In this document: piece after piece, positions 49,429-58,508 of the stretch
Position numbering within the stretch: the first letter of the stretch is position 1
Layout: every line of letters begins with the position of its first letter
Position numbers and translations under genes: made by a program
DNA from: Cyanobacteriota bacterium
GTDB taxonomy: Bacteria > Cyanobacteriota > Cyanobacteriia > CACIAM-69d
Assembly: GCA_022402445.1 (NCBI GenBank)
Contig: JAKRSF010000008.1
Coordinates: 124,001 to 188,000 of the forward strand
Length of the DNA: 64,000 bases
Reading direction: 5' to 3'
Notes under the pieces: generated by a model
The model's input: the letters and a program-made list of their open reading frames with translations, nothing else
Told to the model about the DNA's origin: nothing
The model's database searches: none

Positions 49429-51165
49429 ATGGCTCCAGTCCAGTTCGCCATCCCCTTTGGGGTTTTTGCCAATCGCCTCACCCTTCGCCACTGGCGCGGT
49501 GACCTATTTGGGGGCCTGACCGCCGCGATCATTGCCCTGCCCCTCGCCCTCGCCTTTGGAGTTTCCTCGGGAGCCGGGGCCAGCGCGGGCCTCTACGGAG
49601 CCATCATCGTCGGCTTTTTGGCCGCCCTGTTCGGCGGTACCCCCACCCAAATTTCCGGACCCACCGGCCCCATGACCGTCGTGGTCACCAGCGTCATCGC
49701 CACCCTGACGGCCCGCCACCCGGACACGGGCCTCGCCATGGCCTTCACCGTCGTGATGCTCAGCGGCGCGTTGCAGGTGCTGTTGGGGATGCTGCGCCTG
49801 GGGCAGTACATTACCCTGCTGCCCTACACGGTGATTTCGGGGTTCATGTCGGGCATTGGGGTGATCATCATCATCCTGCAACTGCCGCCGCTGCTGGGCC
49901 ATGGGGCGGCGGGGGGGGTGGTGGCTACCCTGCAACATTTGCCCGAGTATCTGCGGGAACCCAACTGGGTGGCCGTGGGCCTGGGCCTGTTGACCCTGGC
50001 GGTGATTTTTGCGGTGCCCCCGAAGGTGAACCGTATGCTGCCTGCGCCGCTGCTGGGGTTGGTGACGGTGACGGGGATTTCGGTGCTGCTGTTTGGGGAT
50101 GCGCCCCTCGATCGCATTGGGGCGATTCCCCAGACCCTGCCCAGTTTGCGCTGGCCGACGTTTTCGGTGCCGGACCTGGCGGATATGTTGCGCTATAGCC
50201 TCATGCTGGCGGTGTTGGGGGCGATCGATTCCCTGCTGACTTCCTTGGTGGCAGACAACATTTCCCGCACCCAGCATGATTCCGATAAGGAGCTGATCGG
50301 CCAGGGCATTGGCAACTTTCTGTCGGGCCTGTGTGGGGGGCTGCCCGGTGCGGGGGCGACGATGCGGACGGTGGTGAATGTGCAGGCGGGGGGTAAGACG
50401 TCCCTGTCGGGGATGGTCCATGCCCTGGTGTTGCTGGCGGTGGTGCTGGGGGCGGGGCCGCTGACGGCTCCGATTCCGACGGCGGTGCTGGCGGGGATTT
50501 TGCTGAAGGTGGGGATCGATATTCTCGATTGGGGGTTTATTAAGCGATCGCCGCGTCTGTCGCTGCGGGGGACGGGGCTGATGTATTTGGTGCTGCTGCT
50601 GACGGTGTTTGTGGATTTGATTACGGCGGTGTTGGTGGGGGCGTTTGTGGCCAATATTTTGACGATTAAGCGCCTAACGGATGTGCAAAGCGAGAGTATC
50701 CAGGCGATTACGGGGCCGACGGAGGGCCATAACCTGAGTGGGGCGGAGCAGGGGATTTTGACCGAGGCGAAGGGGAATATTTTGCTGCTGAAGTTGGGGG
50801 GGCCGATGAGTTTTGGGGCGGCGAAGAGTATTTCCCGGCGCATGGCGTTTGTGAAGACGTACCACGCGCTGGTGCTGGATCTGAGCGAGGTGCCGACGGT
50901 GGGGGTGACGGCGGCGCTGGCGATTGAGTCGATTGTTCAAGATGCGATCGCGAATCAGCGGCAGGTGTGGCTGGTGGCGATCGCGGAGCCGGTGATCCGC
51001 CGCCTCGATCGCCTGGATCTGCACCGGTTTTGTAAAGGCTCTGATCCGTCCATGGGGCAGGTTTACCGCACGGGCGATCGCTTGCGGGCTCTCCAGGAGG
51101 CTTGGGAGACGGTGCGATCGCGTGTCTCTTGCGATCGCGAGACCGTCACTCGCCCTAGACCGTAA
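49429..51165 (+). CDS. bicA: SulP-family sodium-dependent bicarbonate transporter BicA
   Basis: Imports bicarbonate with sodium at the plasma membrane for the CO2-concentrating mechanism. The 578-residue protein opens LRHWRGDLFGGLTAAIIALP and has GGTPTQISGPTGPMTVVVTS near residue 67, PYTVISGFMSGIGVIIIILQ near 134, AIDSLLTSLVADNISRTQHD near 265 with the Asp of the ion site, and GLPGAGATMRTVVN near 303. A STAS domain (about 430-560) includes DLSEVPTVGVTAAL. The ATG at 49429 follows AAGGACG. The frame opens far upstream over the JAMM gene but without similarity. Its end overlaps the RTX gene by 11 bases. Confidence 0.92.
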   Translation: MAPVQFAIPFGVFANRLTLRHWRGDLFGGLTAAIIALPLALAFGVSSGAGASAGLYGAIIVGFLAALFGGTPTQISGPTGPMTVVVTSVIATLTARHPDTGLAMAFTVVMLSGALQVLLGMLRLGQYITLLPYTVISGFMSGIGVIIIILQLPPLLGHGAAGGVVATLQHLPEYLREPNWVAVGLGLLTLAVIFAVPPKVNRMLPAPLLGLVTVTGISVLLFGDAPLDRIGAIPQTLPSLRWPTFSVPDLADMLRYSLMLAVLGAIDSLLTSLVADNISRTQHDSDKELIGQGIGNFLSGLCGGLPGAGATMRTVVNVQAGGKTSLSGMVHALVLLAVVLGAGPLTAPIPTAVLAGILLKVGIDILDWGFIKRSPRLSLRGTGLMYLVLLLTVFVDLITAVLVGAFVANILTIKRLTDVQSESIQAITGPTEGHNLSGAEQGILTEAKGNILLLKLGGPMSFGAAKSISRRMAFVKTYHALVLDLSEVPTVGVTAALAIESIVQDAIANQRQVWLVAIAEPVIRRLDRLDLHRFCKGSDPSMGQVYRTGDRLRALQEAWETVRSRVSCDRETVTRPRP

Positions 51166-53335
51166 ACGTCGAACTCGGCACGTTCACGAAGTCCGTCGCC
51201 GGCAGCGGAGCCGCAACCCCATTCAGAACGGCCAGGTACTTCAGAGAACCGCCATCGTTGAAGAACAGGGCCAGATCCGGCGTCCCATCCCCCGTAAAGT
51301 CCTGCACCTGTTGTGCCAGGGCCAGCGTGGCAATGTCCGGCCCGAGACCGATCTTGTCTGTCCCCGACGTGAAGGGCGTCGTCGCATTGCCAATGATGTC
51401 CGCCGTAAACGGACTCGTCGTCGCATCAGCGCGCTGGAACGCAAACGTATCGCCAGCACCACCCGGCACGAGCGTATCGCGCCCCGCACCCCCAGCCACG
51501 GTCGCGCCACCGCCCGCACCGGCCGTGATGATGTCATCGCCAGGACCGCCGATGAGCTTGTCGCCCGCGATCGGGCTACCCGTGATCACGTCGTTGCCAT
51601 CCCCCGCATCGATCGACACGGGCGCAGTCGGAGCCGTCGTCGCATCCGGGAAGAAGGTATCACTGCCCCCTTCGCCGCGCATCGTTGCCGGAATCGTGTT
51701 GCTAAAGGTGAACTGATCGTCGCCGCCGCCCCCATTGATCCCGTTCGGGAACGTGCTCACCAGCGCGTCTTGCACGGGAATCGCGTTCGGATCGTTGTTG
51801 AACTGCAACGTATTGCCCACGGCGGTGCTGCCCGGCGGCAGCGTTCCCGGTGGCGTAGTGGTGGTGCCCTGATCGTTAATGCTCAAGGTCGCCGTTGCTT
51901 GGGTGCCCAGCGTTCCCCCCGTCGGACTGGTCAGGGTCAGGTTCACCGTCTCCGCCGTCGCCTCCGCGATCGCGTCCGTCAGCACCGGCACGTTCACGGT
52001 CTTCACCGTTTCGCCCGCCGCGAAGGACACCACCTGGTTCGTCGCCGTGTAGTCCGCTCCGGCGGTTGCGGTCCCATCACTCGTGGCGAAGGACACGGAC
52101 CCCGCTTGGGTCGTATCGCCCGTGCGGCTGATGGTGATGGCCGCTTGGACCGTGGTCGCCGCCTCTGTTGCCGTAAAGGTCGCACCACCGAATTGGTACG
52201 TGGACGTTCCCGTACCGCCATTACCGCCGCCGCCGGTGGCACCCACATCGAGGATCGTCAGAATCGAAGAATCCTGCTGGCCCAACACGGCCCCGCCCGT
52301 CGGTTTCGACAGCAGCAGCCGAATCGTTTCGCCGCTATCGACCACCGTATCGTTGAGCAGGTTCACCGTGAAGGTTTGCTCAATTTGCCCGGCGGCGAAG
52401 TTCAGGGTTTGGTTGAAGGTTTGGTAGTCGGCCCCGGCGGTGGCGCTGCCCCCGAGGACGCCCACGTCAACGGAAACGGTATTTTGGGAATTATTGACAT
52501 CGCGAACCACCTTGACGGTGACGCTCTGCCCCTCGATGCCTTGGTAGGATGCCTGACCGAATTGGAGGGCTCCCTGGGGGGGCGTGACGCCGATTTGAGT
52601 GCCGTCCTCTTGGAAAAGTTGGGGGCTGTTCAGGAGGCGGTTGGCGCTGACCCCTTTGACAATGGCCAAAACCTGCCCCGTCCGACCGTCTTGGATGATG
52701 GCGTCGTTGAAGAACTGGCCGGATCCGTCGGTGATCGAGAGTTCAGAGAATTTCAGGCCGCCAATCAGCCGGAAGGTGTCCGTGCCGAACTGGCCAAAGT
52801 CTTCGATGGTGTCCGCATCCAGGACCGTCGCGCCACCGGTGGAAATTGCGCCCACTTGGTTGGCGAACAGGTCACTGCGGCGGCCAATCACAAAGGTGTC
52901 ATTGCCGAGGCCGCCATTGAGCACGTCTGCGCCCACATCGCCCGCTAGGACGTCGTCGCCCTCTTCCCCGTAGAGGAAGTCGTTTTCTTTGCCGCCGTAG
53001 AGTTCGTCGTTGCCAATGCCGCCCCGGATGGTGTCAACGCCCCGGTTCCCGAAGAGGAAGTCGCTGCCGTCGTTGCCGTTGAGGACGTCTTGGTCTTGGC
53101 CGCCCTGGAGTTCGTCGTCCCCCTGTTCGCCGTTGAGGATGTCGTTGCCTGCGTTGCCGAAGAGGCGATCGTTATCCATGCCGCCATTGACGGTGTCGTC
53201 GCCGGTGAAGGCCCGAACGATGTCGTTGCCGTCGAGGGTGATGATGAGATCGTTGCCTGCGAGGATCGCAAGGGATTCTGGCGTTTCGGTGAGGGGCAGT
53301 ACGTCGGGAAGGTTGGTGCCGTTGATATTAGCCAT
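51155..53335 (-). CDS. RTX and Calx-beta repeat protein, probably type I-secreted
   Basis: A 726-residue acidic protein without an N-terminal signal. Residues 25-150 hold RTX nonapeptides (GG-x-GxD type: FGNAGNDILNGEQGDDEL, GGIGNDELYGGKENDFLYG). Two Calx-beta domains follow at about 255-365 (ATAGADYQTFNQTLNFAAGQ) and 385-490 (ATAGADYTATNQVVSFAAGE). Further RTX units at about 540-640 (GGPGDDIITAGAG) lead to a C-terminal domain ending SSTFTV. It likely binds calcium and is exported by a type I system or stays on the surface; no secretion genes are nearby. Only one HIP1 site lies in the gene, unlike its neighbours. Confidence 0.9.
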   Translation of the reverse strand: MANINGTNLPDVLPLTETPESLAILAGNDLIITLDGNDIVRAFTGDDTVNGGMDNDRLFGNAGNDILNGEQGDDELQGGQDQDVLNGNDGSDFLFGNRGVDTIRGGIGNDELYGGKENDFLYGEEGDDVLAGDVGADVLNGGLGNDTFVIGRRSDLFANQVGAISTGGATVLDADTIEDFGQFGTDTFRLIGGLKFSELSITDGSGQFFNDAIIQDGRTGQVLAIVKGVSANRLLNSPQLFQEDGTQIGVTPPQGALQFGQASYQGIEGQSVTVKVVRDVNNSQNTVSVDVGVLGGSATAGADYQTFNQTLNFAAGQIEQTFTVNLLNDTVVDSGETIRLLLSKPTGGAVLGQQDSSILTILDVGATGGGGNGGTGTSTYQFGGATFTATEAATTVQAAITISRTGDTTQAGSVSFATSDGTATAGADYTATNQVVSFAAGETVKTVNVPVLTDAIAEATAETVNLTLTSPTGGTLGTQATATLSINDQGTTTTPPGTLPPGSTAVGNTLQFNNDPNAIPVQDALVSTFPNGINGGGGDDQFTFSNTIPATMRGEGGSDTFFPDATTAPTAPVSIDAGDGNDVITGSPIAGDKLIGGPGDDIITAGAGGGATVAGGAGRDTLVPGGAGDTFAFQRADATTSPFTADIIGNATTPFTSGTDKIGLGPDIATLALAQQVQDFTGDGTPDLALFFNDGGSLKYLAVLNGVAAPLPATDFVNVPSSTFTV

Positions 53336-54298
53336 GGGGCTCTCCGATTGTTTCGGTGATGGTTGTGCGGAGGTGGATTGACTGTATGGAGCAGGGGAAG
53401 GGTGATCGAATGAATTTGATATCTGTCGAGCTAGTGCTTAAAAGACATCAAGGGCATCGCGTTTTTCTGCTCTGACTATCCTTTCCTGGGGTCACCAAAA
53501 AATCCGGAGATGGATGATGGCTTTTTCGATTTCTTTATGGAATGGAAGAGATGTTTTCCTTCATTAAAAATTTAAGCGCAAGGGGGAACCTGGCGATGAA
53601 AGGCGACGTCGCACGGGAATTTTGGTATGGAATAGGTAGGGTTGAATTGCAGCACGGAGCTTTGCAGGTCGATTGATGTGGGCGACTGCTTCTGTCTGGC
53701 CGCAATGTGTTTTGATGAAGGGTTTTGCTGCGGCCTCTGTAACTGCTGGCGATGCAGTGATTGGCGATGGGTGGATGGGATGATTTTCTTTTAAGTTGAA
53801 AAAAATCGAAATGTTTCTGTGGTTTTGAGGGCCTGTTTGTTGCGGGTCTAGGAGGTTTTGGCCGGATGCAGGGTGGCCATGGTGAACGGTTGGGCGTGGA
53901 GGTGATCTATGCCCTGGGCTGGTTCACGGGTGAAGGTTTGGTTGTGAATGCTTGGGGGGCGAGGGACGGGGGAAGTAATTGGTATGAGAAAAGGTCTGGC
54001 TGAAGGGGTTGAAGGGAGGGGTGCTGATTTGGCCTGAGGCGGCGGCGGGGCTTCAAGGGGCTCGGTGATGGGTTTTACGCGGGTTGCGGTGCGGGGTCAG
54101 GGTTGTGTTCGGGATTGGTGCGTGTTTTGGGGCGGTGGATCGCCGTGGGGGCTGAGGCGGGGTGGGGCGATCGCGGGTGTTGGGCGAAAAGACGCGGACC
54201 GTGGGATTTAGTTCCTAGGAGTTTTGCGCGGGCAGCTTGGCGATCGCGCGGGCCTAGGTCGGTGGAAGGATGGGTTTAGGGGCTAGAGCGGTTGGGGC
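53336..54298. other. Long HIP1-poor intergenic region upstream of the RTX gene
   Basis: This 963-base stretch has no supported gene. HIP1 is absent until 54167, and the composition is lower in GC up to about 53850. GGAGAG lies ten bases before the RTX start. I see no tRNA, terminator or mobile-element end. It probably includes the RTX gene promoter. Confidence 0.55.
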
Positions 54299-54937
54299 CT
54301 AGCGCTGGCCTTGGGTGAGGGGCCGCACGATCGCGAAGCTCACCCCAAAGGCCATGGCTCCGATCGCGGCGATCGCCACCACGGTCCACCAGTTACCGGC
54401 GGGGGCCTTGGCGCGATCGCTCGGGCCATCGGGGAACGGATTCACGGGCTGCTCAGAAAAGCGGGGTTCATCGAAGGCGGGCAGGGCGTTCCAGTCCGCT
54501 AAATCCTGAAGCTCCGGCTTGCCGCCAAAGGGGGTGCTGTCCGGCGTCAGGTTCAGGGGGGCAACGCTACCCAAGGGGCCTCCCCCGGTCGCGGGCAGGG
54601 GCAAGGGGCGTTCGGGAAGGGGCGGTGCGATCGCGCTGGGGGCCGGAGTTTTGGGCTGGGGTGAGGCGATCGCCGGGGCCACCGGGGGAACCGTCGCCGT
54701 CTGGGGCGCTTGGGTTTTAACCTGCATAGCCGCCGCCACCAGCCCCTCCAATTGCTCCCGAAGCTGCTGATTCTGGGCCGCCAGGGCCGCATTGTGCTCC
54801 GTGGCCGCCGCGAGCTGCGCCTTGAGGCCCCGCAGTTCCTCCGCAAGCTGGTAGTACACCGCGATCGGCACGGACGCAGCACCCCGTGGGGGAGAGGGCG
54901 GTACGCTGTCGAAGGGACTGGCGGTTTCGTCGCGCAT
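54299..54937 (-). CDS. Hypothetical protein with coiled coil and C-terminal membrane anchor
   Basis: A 212-residue protein. Residues 25-75 form a coiled coil (YYQLAEELRGLKAQLAAATE, then QNQQLREQLEGL), residues 80-180 are Pro and Ala-rich and probably disordered, and a single membrane helix WWTVVAIAAIGAMAFGVSFA lies near the C terminus (about 183-203). The tail-anchored layout suggests attachment to a membrane with the coil in the cytosol. No named family is recognised. The ATG at 54937 (MRDETASPF) is the first in frame. Confidence 0.7.
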   Translation of the reverse strand: MRDETASPFDSVPPSPPRGAASVPIAVYYQLAEELRGLKAQLAAATEHNAALAAQNQQLREQLEGLVAAAMQVKTQAPQTATVPPVAPAIASPQPKTPAPSAIAPPLPERPLPLPATGGGPLGSVAPLNLTPDSTPFGGKPELQDLADWNALPAFDEPRFSEQPVNPFPDGPSDRAKAPAGNWWTVVAIAAIGAMAFGVSFAIVRPLTQGQR

Positions 54938-55201
54938 GGTCGTTGGGCTGGTCTAAGGGCTGGGCGATCGCGAGAGCAGAATTCCTTGAATCTTATCCGA
55001 AGTCGATCAATCGGGTGCAGGGCCAACGGTGGCGGATGGGCTGGATCGTTCCTTTGGAGTTTGCCTTAGACTAGGAACGCTTTGGCGGCGCGGGGGATGC
55101 CGTAGCCTCCGGTGACCGCCCAACCTAGGGGACGGCGATCGGTTGTGTCGGCCAGTGCCGCGCCCTACGCCGCCACGAATCTGTCATCAACTCGGGCCAA
55201 A

Positions 55202-55681
55202 ATGGCCATGGATGGAGCCACGATGCCACTGGAAAATGGGCTTGAGGAATACGCTGAAACGGGCCTAGAGCCGTCGGCCGCGCCACCGGTGAAGTATGGG
55301 GAGCGGGCGATCGCGGAGGGGAAATTAACCACCACCTTTCCCAACCCGAGGCCGGGGCGACGCTATCACATTGATATCACCCTGCCGGAATTTACCTGCA
55401 AATGTCCCTTTTCGGGCTATCCCGATTTCGCGACCATTAAAATTGTCTATGTGCCTAATGAAAAGGTGGTGGAACTCAAGGCCATTAAGCTCTATATCAA
55501 TAGCTACCGCGATCGCTACATCTCCCATGAGGAGTCGGTGAATCAGATTTTGGATGATTTCATCGCGGCGGCGGAACCGCTGGAAATTGACATCGTGGGA
55601 GATTTTCAACCCCGTGGCAATGTCCATACGGTGATTCGGGTGAGCCATCGGCGGGAGGAGGCGATCGCCCCTTCGGCCTAG
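55202..55681 (+). CDS. queF: NADPH-dependent 7-cyano-7-deazaguanine reductase
   Basis: Reduces preQ0 to preQ1 in queuosine synthesis. The 159-residue protein has the catalytic Cys68 in [19 protein letters not shown], then [20 protein letters not shown] and [12 protein letters not shown], and the late [14 protein letters not shown], matching type I QueF. The reading frame opens from GTG 55112, but the extra 30 residues are unlike the family; ATG 55202 is taken, with 55223 also possible. It is followed after 83 bases by a small membrane protein gene. Confidence 0.94.
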   Translation: MAMDGATMPLENGLEEYAETGLEPSAAPPVKYGERAIAEGKLTTTFPNPRPGRRYHIDITLPEFTCKCPFSGYPDFATIKIVYVPNEKVVELKAIKLYINSYRDRYISHEESVNQILDDFIAAAEPLEIDIVGDFQPRGNVHTVIRVSHRREEAIAPSA

Positions 55682-55764
55682 GGATCAATCCCCCTTCCTG
55701 TCCGGCCACCCGCGCCCCTGGCGAGTTCCCCAGTCTCCCCCTGCCCCCATTCCCAAGCGCCCCC

Positions 55765-56172
55765 ATGAGTGATCCAATTCGTGCGATTCAGTCCCTGCCC
55801 TGGGCCGATATTGTGCCGGTGGCGGCCCTGACGACGGTGCTGGCGGTGGTGGGCGATCGCTGCATCCTGTGGCTGGCGCAGCAGGTGGCGGGGGTGAGGG
55901 TGGCCCTGCAATTTTTGGCGAATTTTGGGCCGCTGCTGGCGGTGCTGGTGGGCAGCGGGGTGGGGATTTTGGCGCTCTATCTGGCCCAGCGGCTCTACCC
56001 GTCGGTGCGTCAGCGGTTGGGGAGCCTGTGGTCGGTGGCGTTTCTGACCCTGGTGGGCCTATGGCTGGCGGGCCAAATCATTCCGCCGCTGCTGCTGGTG
56101 GCGGATTTTTCCCTGTTCCTGGGGATCGCGATCGGGATTTTTTGGGGCGATCGCGTCGTGGCGCGCTTCTGA
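55765..56172 (+). CDS. Small membrane protein of unknown function
   Basis: A 135-residue protein with three hydrophobic helices at about residues 16-33, 50-72 and 87-130 (the last broken into two). There are a few charged residues between, for example AQRLYPSVRQRLGSL. No domain is recognised. It lies 83 bases after queF and ends before a bidirectional terminator, so it may be co-transcribed with queF. Confidence 0.7.
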   Translation: MSDPIRAIQSLPWADIVPVAALTTVLAVVGDRCILWLAQQVAGVRVALQFLANFGPLLAVLVGSGVGILALYLAQRLYPSVRQRLGSLWSVAFLTLVGLWLAGQIIPPLLLVADFSLFLGIAIGIFWGDRVVARF

Positions 56173-56260
56173 GGTGGTTCCGGCCAATGGTTCAGCCCCG
56201 CAGGGTCATCAACCAATCGGCCAAAAAAAAGCCACAAAAGGCCCTAAAAGACCACAAAAA

Positions 56261-56296
56261 ATGGGATGGACAGCTTTGCCCACCCCATGCTTTTTA
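56261..56296. terminator. Bidirectional intrinsic terminator
   Basis: A nine-base stem ATGGGATGG (56261-56269) pairs with CCACCCCAT (56280-56288) around a ten-base loop with one wobble. On the plus strand it is followed by GCTTTTT, on the minus strand by TTTTTTG. It lies between the convergent membrane protein gene (plus) and yggT (minus). Confidence 0.85.
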
Positions 56297-56348
56297 ACGA
56301 CTTCAACGACTTCAATTCAGCCTTGAATTCTGGCCGGTCGGGAGCCCC

Positions 56349-56636
56349 CTAGAACCCGCTGCCGATCCCCATGGCCAACGGCGCGATCGCGCTGGAGAGC
56401 ACCTGCAACACCAAAATCGCCAGCATGGGCGACAGGTCCAAGCCCCCCAACGGCGGGATCACCGATCGGAACAGGTTCAGGTACGGATCGGTCAACTGGC
56501 TAACAATCGAAAAGGGCGGATCAAACCAATTGATATTCGGGAACCAACTCAACAGAATCCGAATGATGATAATCACCAGATAGATCTGGAGGAATTGGGC
56601 AATGGTACCGGCCAGCAGCGCGATCGAAGTTTGCAT
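56349..56636 (-). CDS. YggT/Ycf19 family membrane protein
   Basis: A 95-residue protein with two hydrophobic halves, IAQFLQIYLVIIIIRILLSW (about residues 12-31) and SPMLAILVLQVLSSAIAPLA (about 69-88). The linking segment FSIVSQLTDPYLNLFRSVIP with LGGLDLSP is the YggT signature. Plant and cyanobacterial relatives (CCB3, Ycf19) take part in cytochrome b6f heme maturation or chloroplast division; here the role is unproven. It ends before the bidirectional terminator. Confidence 0.92.
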   Translation of the reverse strand: MQTSIALLAGTIAQFLQIYLVIIIIRILLSWFPNINWFDPPFSIVSQLTDPYLNLFRSVIPPLGGLDLSPMLAILVLQVLSSAIAPLAMGIGSGF

Positions 56637-56875
56637 CGGAAGATCCTTTACGCTCTCGCTTAACTTAAGTCCTGAAGATTGAGACGGGATGACATCGCAA
56701 CGGCGGTGGTTGGGGATACCGAATAACCCTCGCGGGCGATGCTGCCTAGTTTAACAAGGGGCCGCGATCGCCCGAGGACGGTTTCCCCACCCTTGATCCG
56801 GAGGAAAACTGAAGGGAAATGGCCCCTCGGCCGGTGGCTCCGTCGCGATCGCGGCTCCCCCAACCCCAGCCCTCC

Positions 56876-57220
56876 CTAGGGATCAATCCCACTGGGGGAC
56901 AGGGGCGACGGCGACGACCCCTGGCCGCGCCCATTGTGGCTGCTCAATTGGCGGCGCACATCGTCAATGGTTTCATTCAATTGAGCAATCTTGTCCTCTA
57001 GCCCCTGGCGAGCCTGCTCAATGCGCGCCTCCGAGCGCGGATCCTGGGGCAACTCCGGCCGGTCCGTTTCCAGAATATCCTCCGGATCCTGGAGATCCTC
57101 GCGATCGCCCAACCGGCCCCCATACCGACTCGCCAGGGTCACCCCCAGCGCCGCCCCGATCGCACTGCCCAGCAACGTACCGAGGAGAAAGCCACCCGTA
57201 AATCCATCCCGATTAGCCAT
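56876..57220 (-). CDS. YtxH-like small protein
   Basis: A 114-residue protein. Residues 1-35 are a glycine-rich hydrophobic helix (FTGGFLLGTLLGSAIGAALG), typical of YtxH-type proteins. A charged segment (about 37-65) is followed by a coiled coil (ARIEQARQGLEDKIAQLNET) and a Ser and Pro-rich end. Function unknown; probably membrane-associated. The upstream sequence carries two 19-bp tandem repeats. It lies downstream of upp on the same strand with 66 bases between. Confidence 0.75.
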   Translation of the reverse strand: MANRDGFTGGFLLGTLLGSAIGAALGVTLASRYGGRLGDREDLQDPEDILETDRPELPQDPRSEARIEQARQGLEDKIAQLNETIDDVRRQLSSHNGRGQGSSPSPLSPSGIDP

Positions 57221-57231
57221 CGCTACCCCTT

Positions 57232-57269
57232 CCTTAAAAATCTGACGCGCCCTTAAAAATCTGACGCGA
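57232..57269. repeat. Two tandem 19-bp repeats between upp and the YtxH-like gene
   Basis: CCTTAAAAATCTGACGCG occurs at 57232-57249 and again at 57251-57268, period 19. It fills most of the 66-base gap between the upp stop and the YtxH-like start on the minus strand. Could be a recent duplication or paired operator sites. Confidence 0.9.
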
Positions 57270-57286
57270 GCATCCTATGGATGATC

Positions 57287-57943
57287 CTACCCAACGGTGC
57301 CAAAGGCGCGATCGCCCGCATCCCCCAGACCGGGCACGATGTAGCCCTGCCCATTCAGCCCCTCATCAATCGTAGCCGTATAGATCACCAGGCCGGGGTA
57401 GGCATCATTGAGCCGCTGGAGGGCCGGGGCCGCCGCCACCACCGACACAATCCGCACCTGCTCCGGCGTGACGCCCCGCCCGGTCAACTGGGCCATGGTC
57501 GCCATAATGCTGCCCCCGGTCGCCAGCATCGGTTCGGGGATCATCACCAGGGTGCCGGGGGCGAACTGCTCCGGCAGGCGGTTGAGATAGCACGACACCT
57601 CTAGGGTTTCCTCATCGCGCACCAGCCCCAGGTGATAGACCGACGCCAGGGGCAACACCGGCAGCATCCCCTCCATCAGCGCCAAACCCGCCCGCAACAC
57701 CGGCACCACGGCGATCGGCACCTCGGGATCAATGAATTCGGCGGGGCAGGGGGCCAGGGGCGTCTCGATTTCCGCCGCTTCGGTGGGCAACCACTCGCGG
57801 ATGGCCTCATAGGTCAACCAGCGCCCCAGTTCCGCCATGGCGCTGCGAAAGAGGGTCGAGGGGGTTTGGGCATCCCGCGCGACGCCTAGCCAGTGGCGAA
57901 TGAGGGGATGGGGCGGTACGTAGACCCGAAGTTGGGGAGCCAT
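57287..57943 (-). CDS. upp: Uracil phosphoribosyltransferase
   Basis: Salvages uracil to UMP with PRPP. The 218-residue protein has VVPVLRAGLALMEGMLPVLP near residue 78, the PRPP loop VMIPEPMLATGGSIMATM near 132, and GLNGQGYIVPGLGDAGDRAF at the end, the uracil-binding region. The PRPP motif has Glu where enterobacterial enzymes have Asp (EPMLATGGS). The start ATG at 57943 gives MAPQLRVYVPPHP. It precedes the YtxH-like gene and diverges from crtH. Confidence 0.95.
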   Translation of the reverse strand: MAPQLRVYVPPHPLIRHWLGVARDAQTPSTLFRSAMAELGRWLTYEAIREWLPTEAAEIETPLAPCPAEFIDPEVPIAVVPVLRAGLALMEGMLPVLPLASVYHLGLVRDEETLEVSCYLNRLPEQFAPGTLVMIPEPMLATGGSIMATMAQLTGRGVTPEQVRIVSVVAAAPALQRLNDAYPGLVIYTATIDEGLNGQGYIVPGLGDAGDRAFGTVG

Positions 57944-58088
57944 GGCCCGAAACGCTTGCTGCTCTGTGATAGATCCCGCCCATCATACCCCCGCAGGGGC
58001 AAAGGGAAATGGGGAGGGCCGCGATCGCTGGGGCCAAGGGAGGATCCGCCGGTCGGGGCTGGGGTTTAGGGAATTTTTCTGAAGGTAG

Positions 58089-58117
58089 TTGACAGTCTTT
58101 ATCAATAAGTCTATAGT
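58089..58117 (+). promoter_or_regulatory. Near-consensus sigma-70 promoter
   Basis: TTGACA at 58089-58094, a 17-base spacer, then TATAGT at 58112-58117: a full -35 match, optimal spacing and one mismatch in the -10. Predicted start near 58124. It is the best promoter match I see in the window, and it drives the small RNA candidate and/or the crtH leader. Confidence 0.8.
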
Positions 58118-58123
58118 TCTGTC

Positions 58124-58201
58124 ATAACTCTTCTCTCTAGTATTGGCGGGTAGGGCTGGTCGGTGGTTCCTTTGGGGGCGGCGGGCTGGCCCCATTTTTT
58201 T
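58124..58201 (+). ncRNA. Candidate small RNA or attenuated crtH leader
   Basis: Between the strong promoter (58089-58117) and a hairpin with a seven-T run (58173-58201) lies a transcript of about 78 bases with no ORF. Its 5' part holds a pyrimidine run CTCTTCTCTCT, and the rest is G-rich. It is not recognisable as Yfr1, 6S or tRNA. If the hairpin is leaky, the same RNA would be the leader of crtH, which starts at 58509. Prediction only. Confidence 0.45.
58173..58201 (+). terminator. Intrinsic terminator after the strong promoter
   Basis: A five-base stem (TGGGG at 58173-58177 with CCCCA at 58190-58194) and a G-rich loop are followed by seven T residues (58195-58201). The stem is short and the loop long, so efficiency is uncertain. 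Confidence 0.55.
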
Positions 58202-58508
58202 GGGAATTAGTCGGTGTTTTCAGGGATTTTGCCGGATGGGTCGGGGGTGGCGCGCCCTGGATATTTGGCAGTAGGGGCTGGGTTGGGCGGTGTTGGGACT
58301 GGGGAGTTTGGGGAATTTATTGAAATCTATTTTTAATAGGTGTGTTGCTCTGGATCTGGGGGCGCGATCGCGGGGGGCGGGGCGATCGCCCTTTGGCGAT
58401 AGACTCATTGAGGTTTGGATGGGCTGAGCATTTGGCCCGAAAGCCACGGCAGCGCAAGGGTTGACGCGCAAGTATTGAAGGGTAACCAGGGCAACAGGAG
58501 CAGCGGTG

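Noticed and set aside
49504-50421. 305-residue minus-strand frame over bicA
   Set aside because: His, Gln and Arg-rich shadow of the SulP membrane domain; no independent support.
51122-52948. 608-residue plus-strand open frame over the RTX gene
   Set aside because: It is antisense to a gene with clear RTX and Calx-beta domains. Its translation is Arg, Gly and Ala-rich without any family pattern, as expected from reading GC-rich repeats backwards.
58124-58201. Assignment of the candidate RNA as Yfr1
   Set aside because: The conserved Yfr1 core ACTCCTCACAC is absent and the secondary structure differs.
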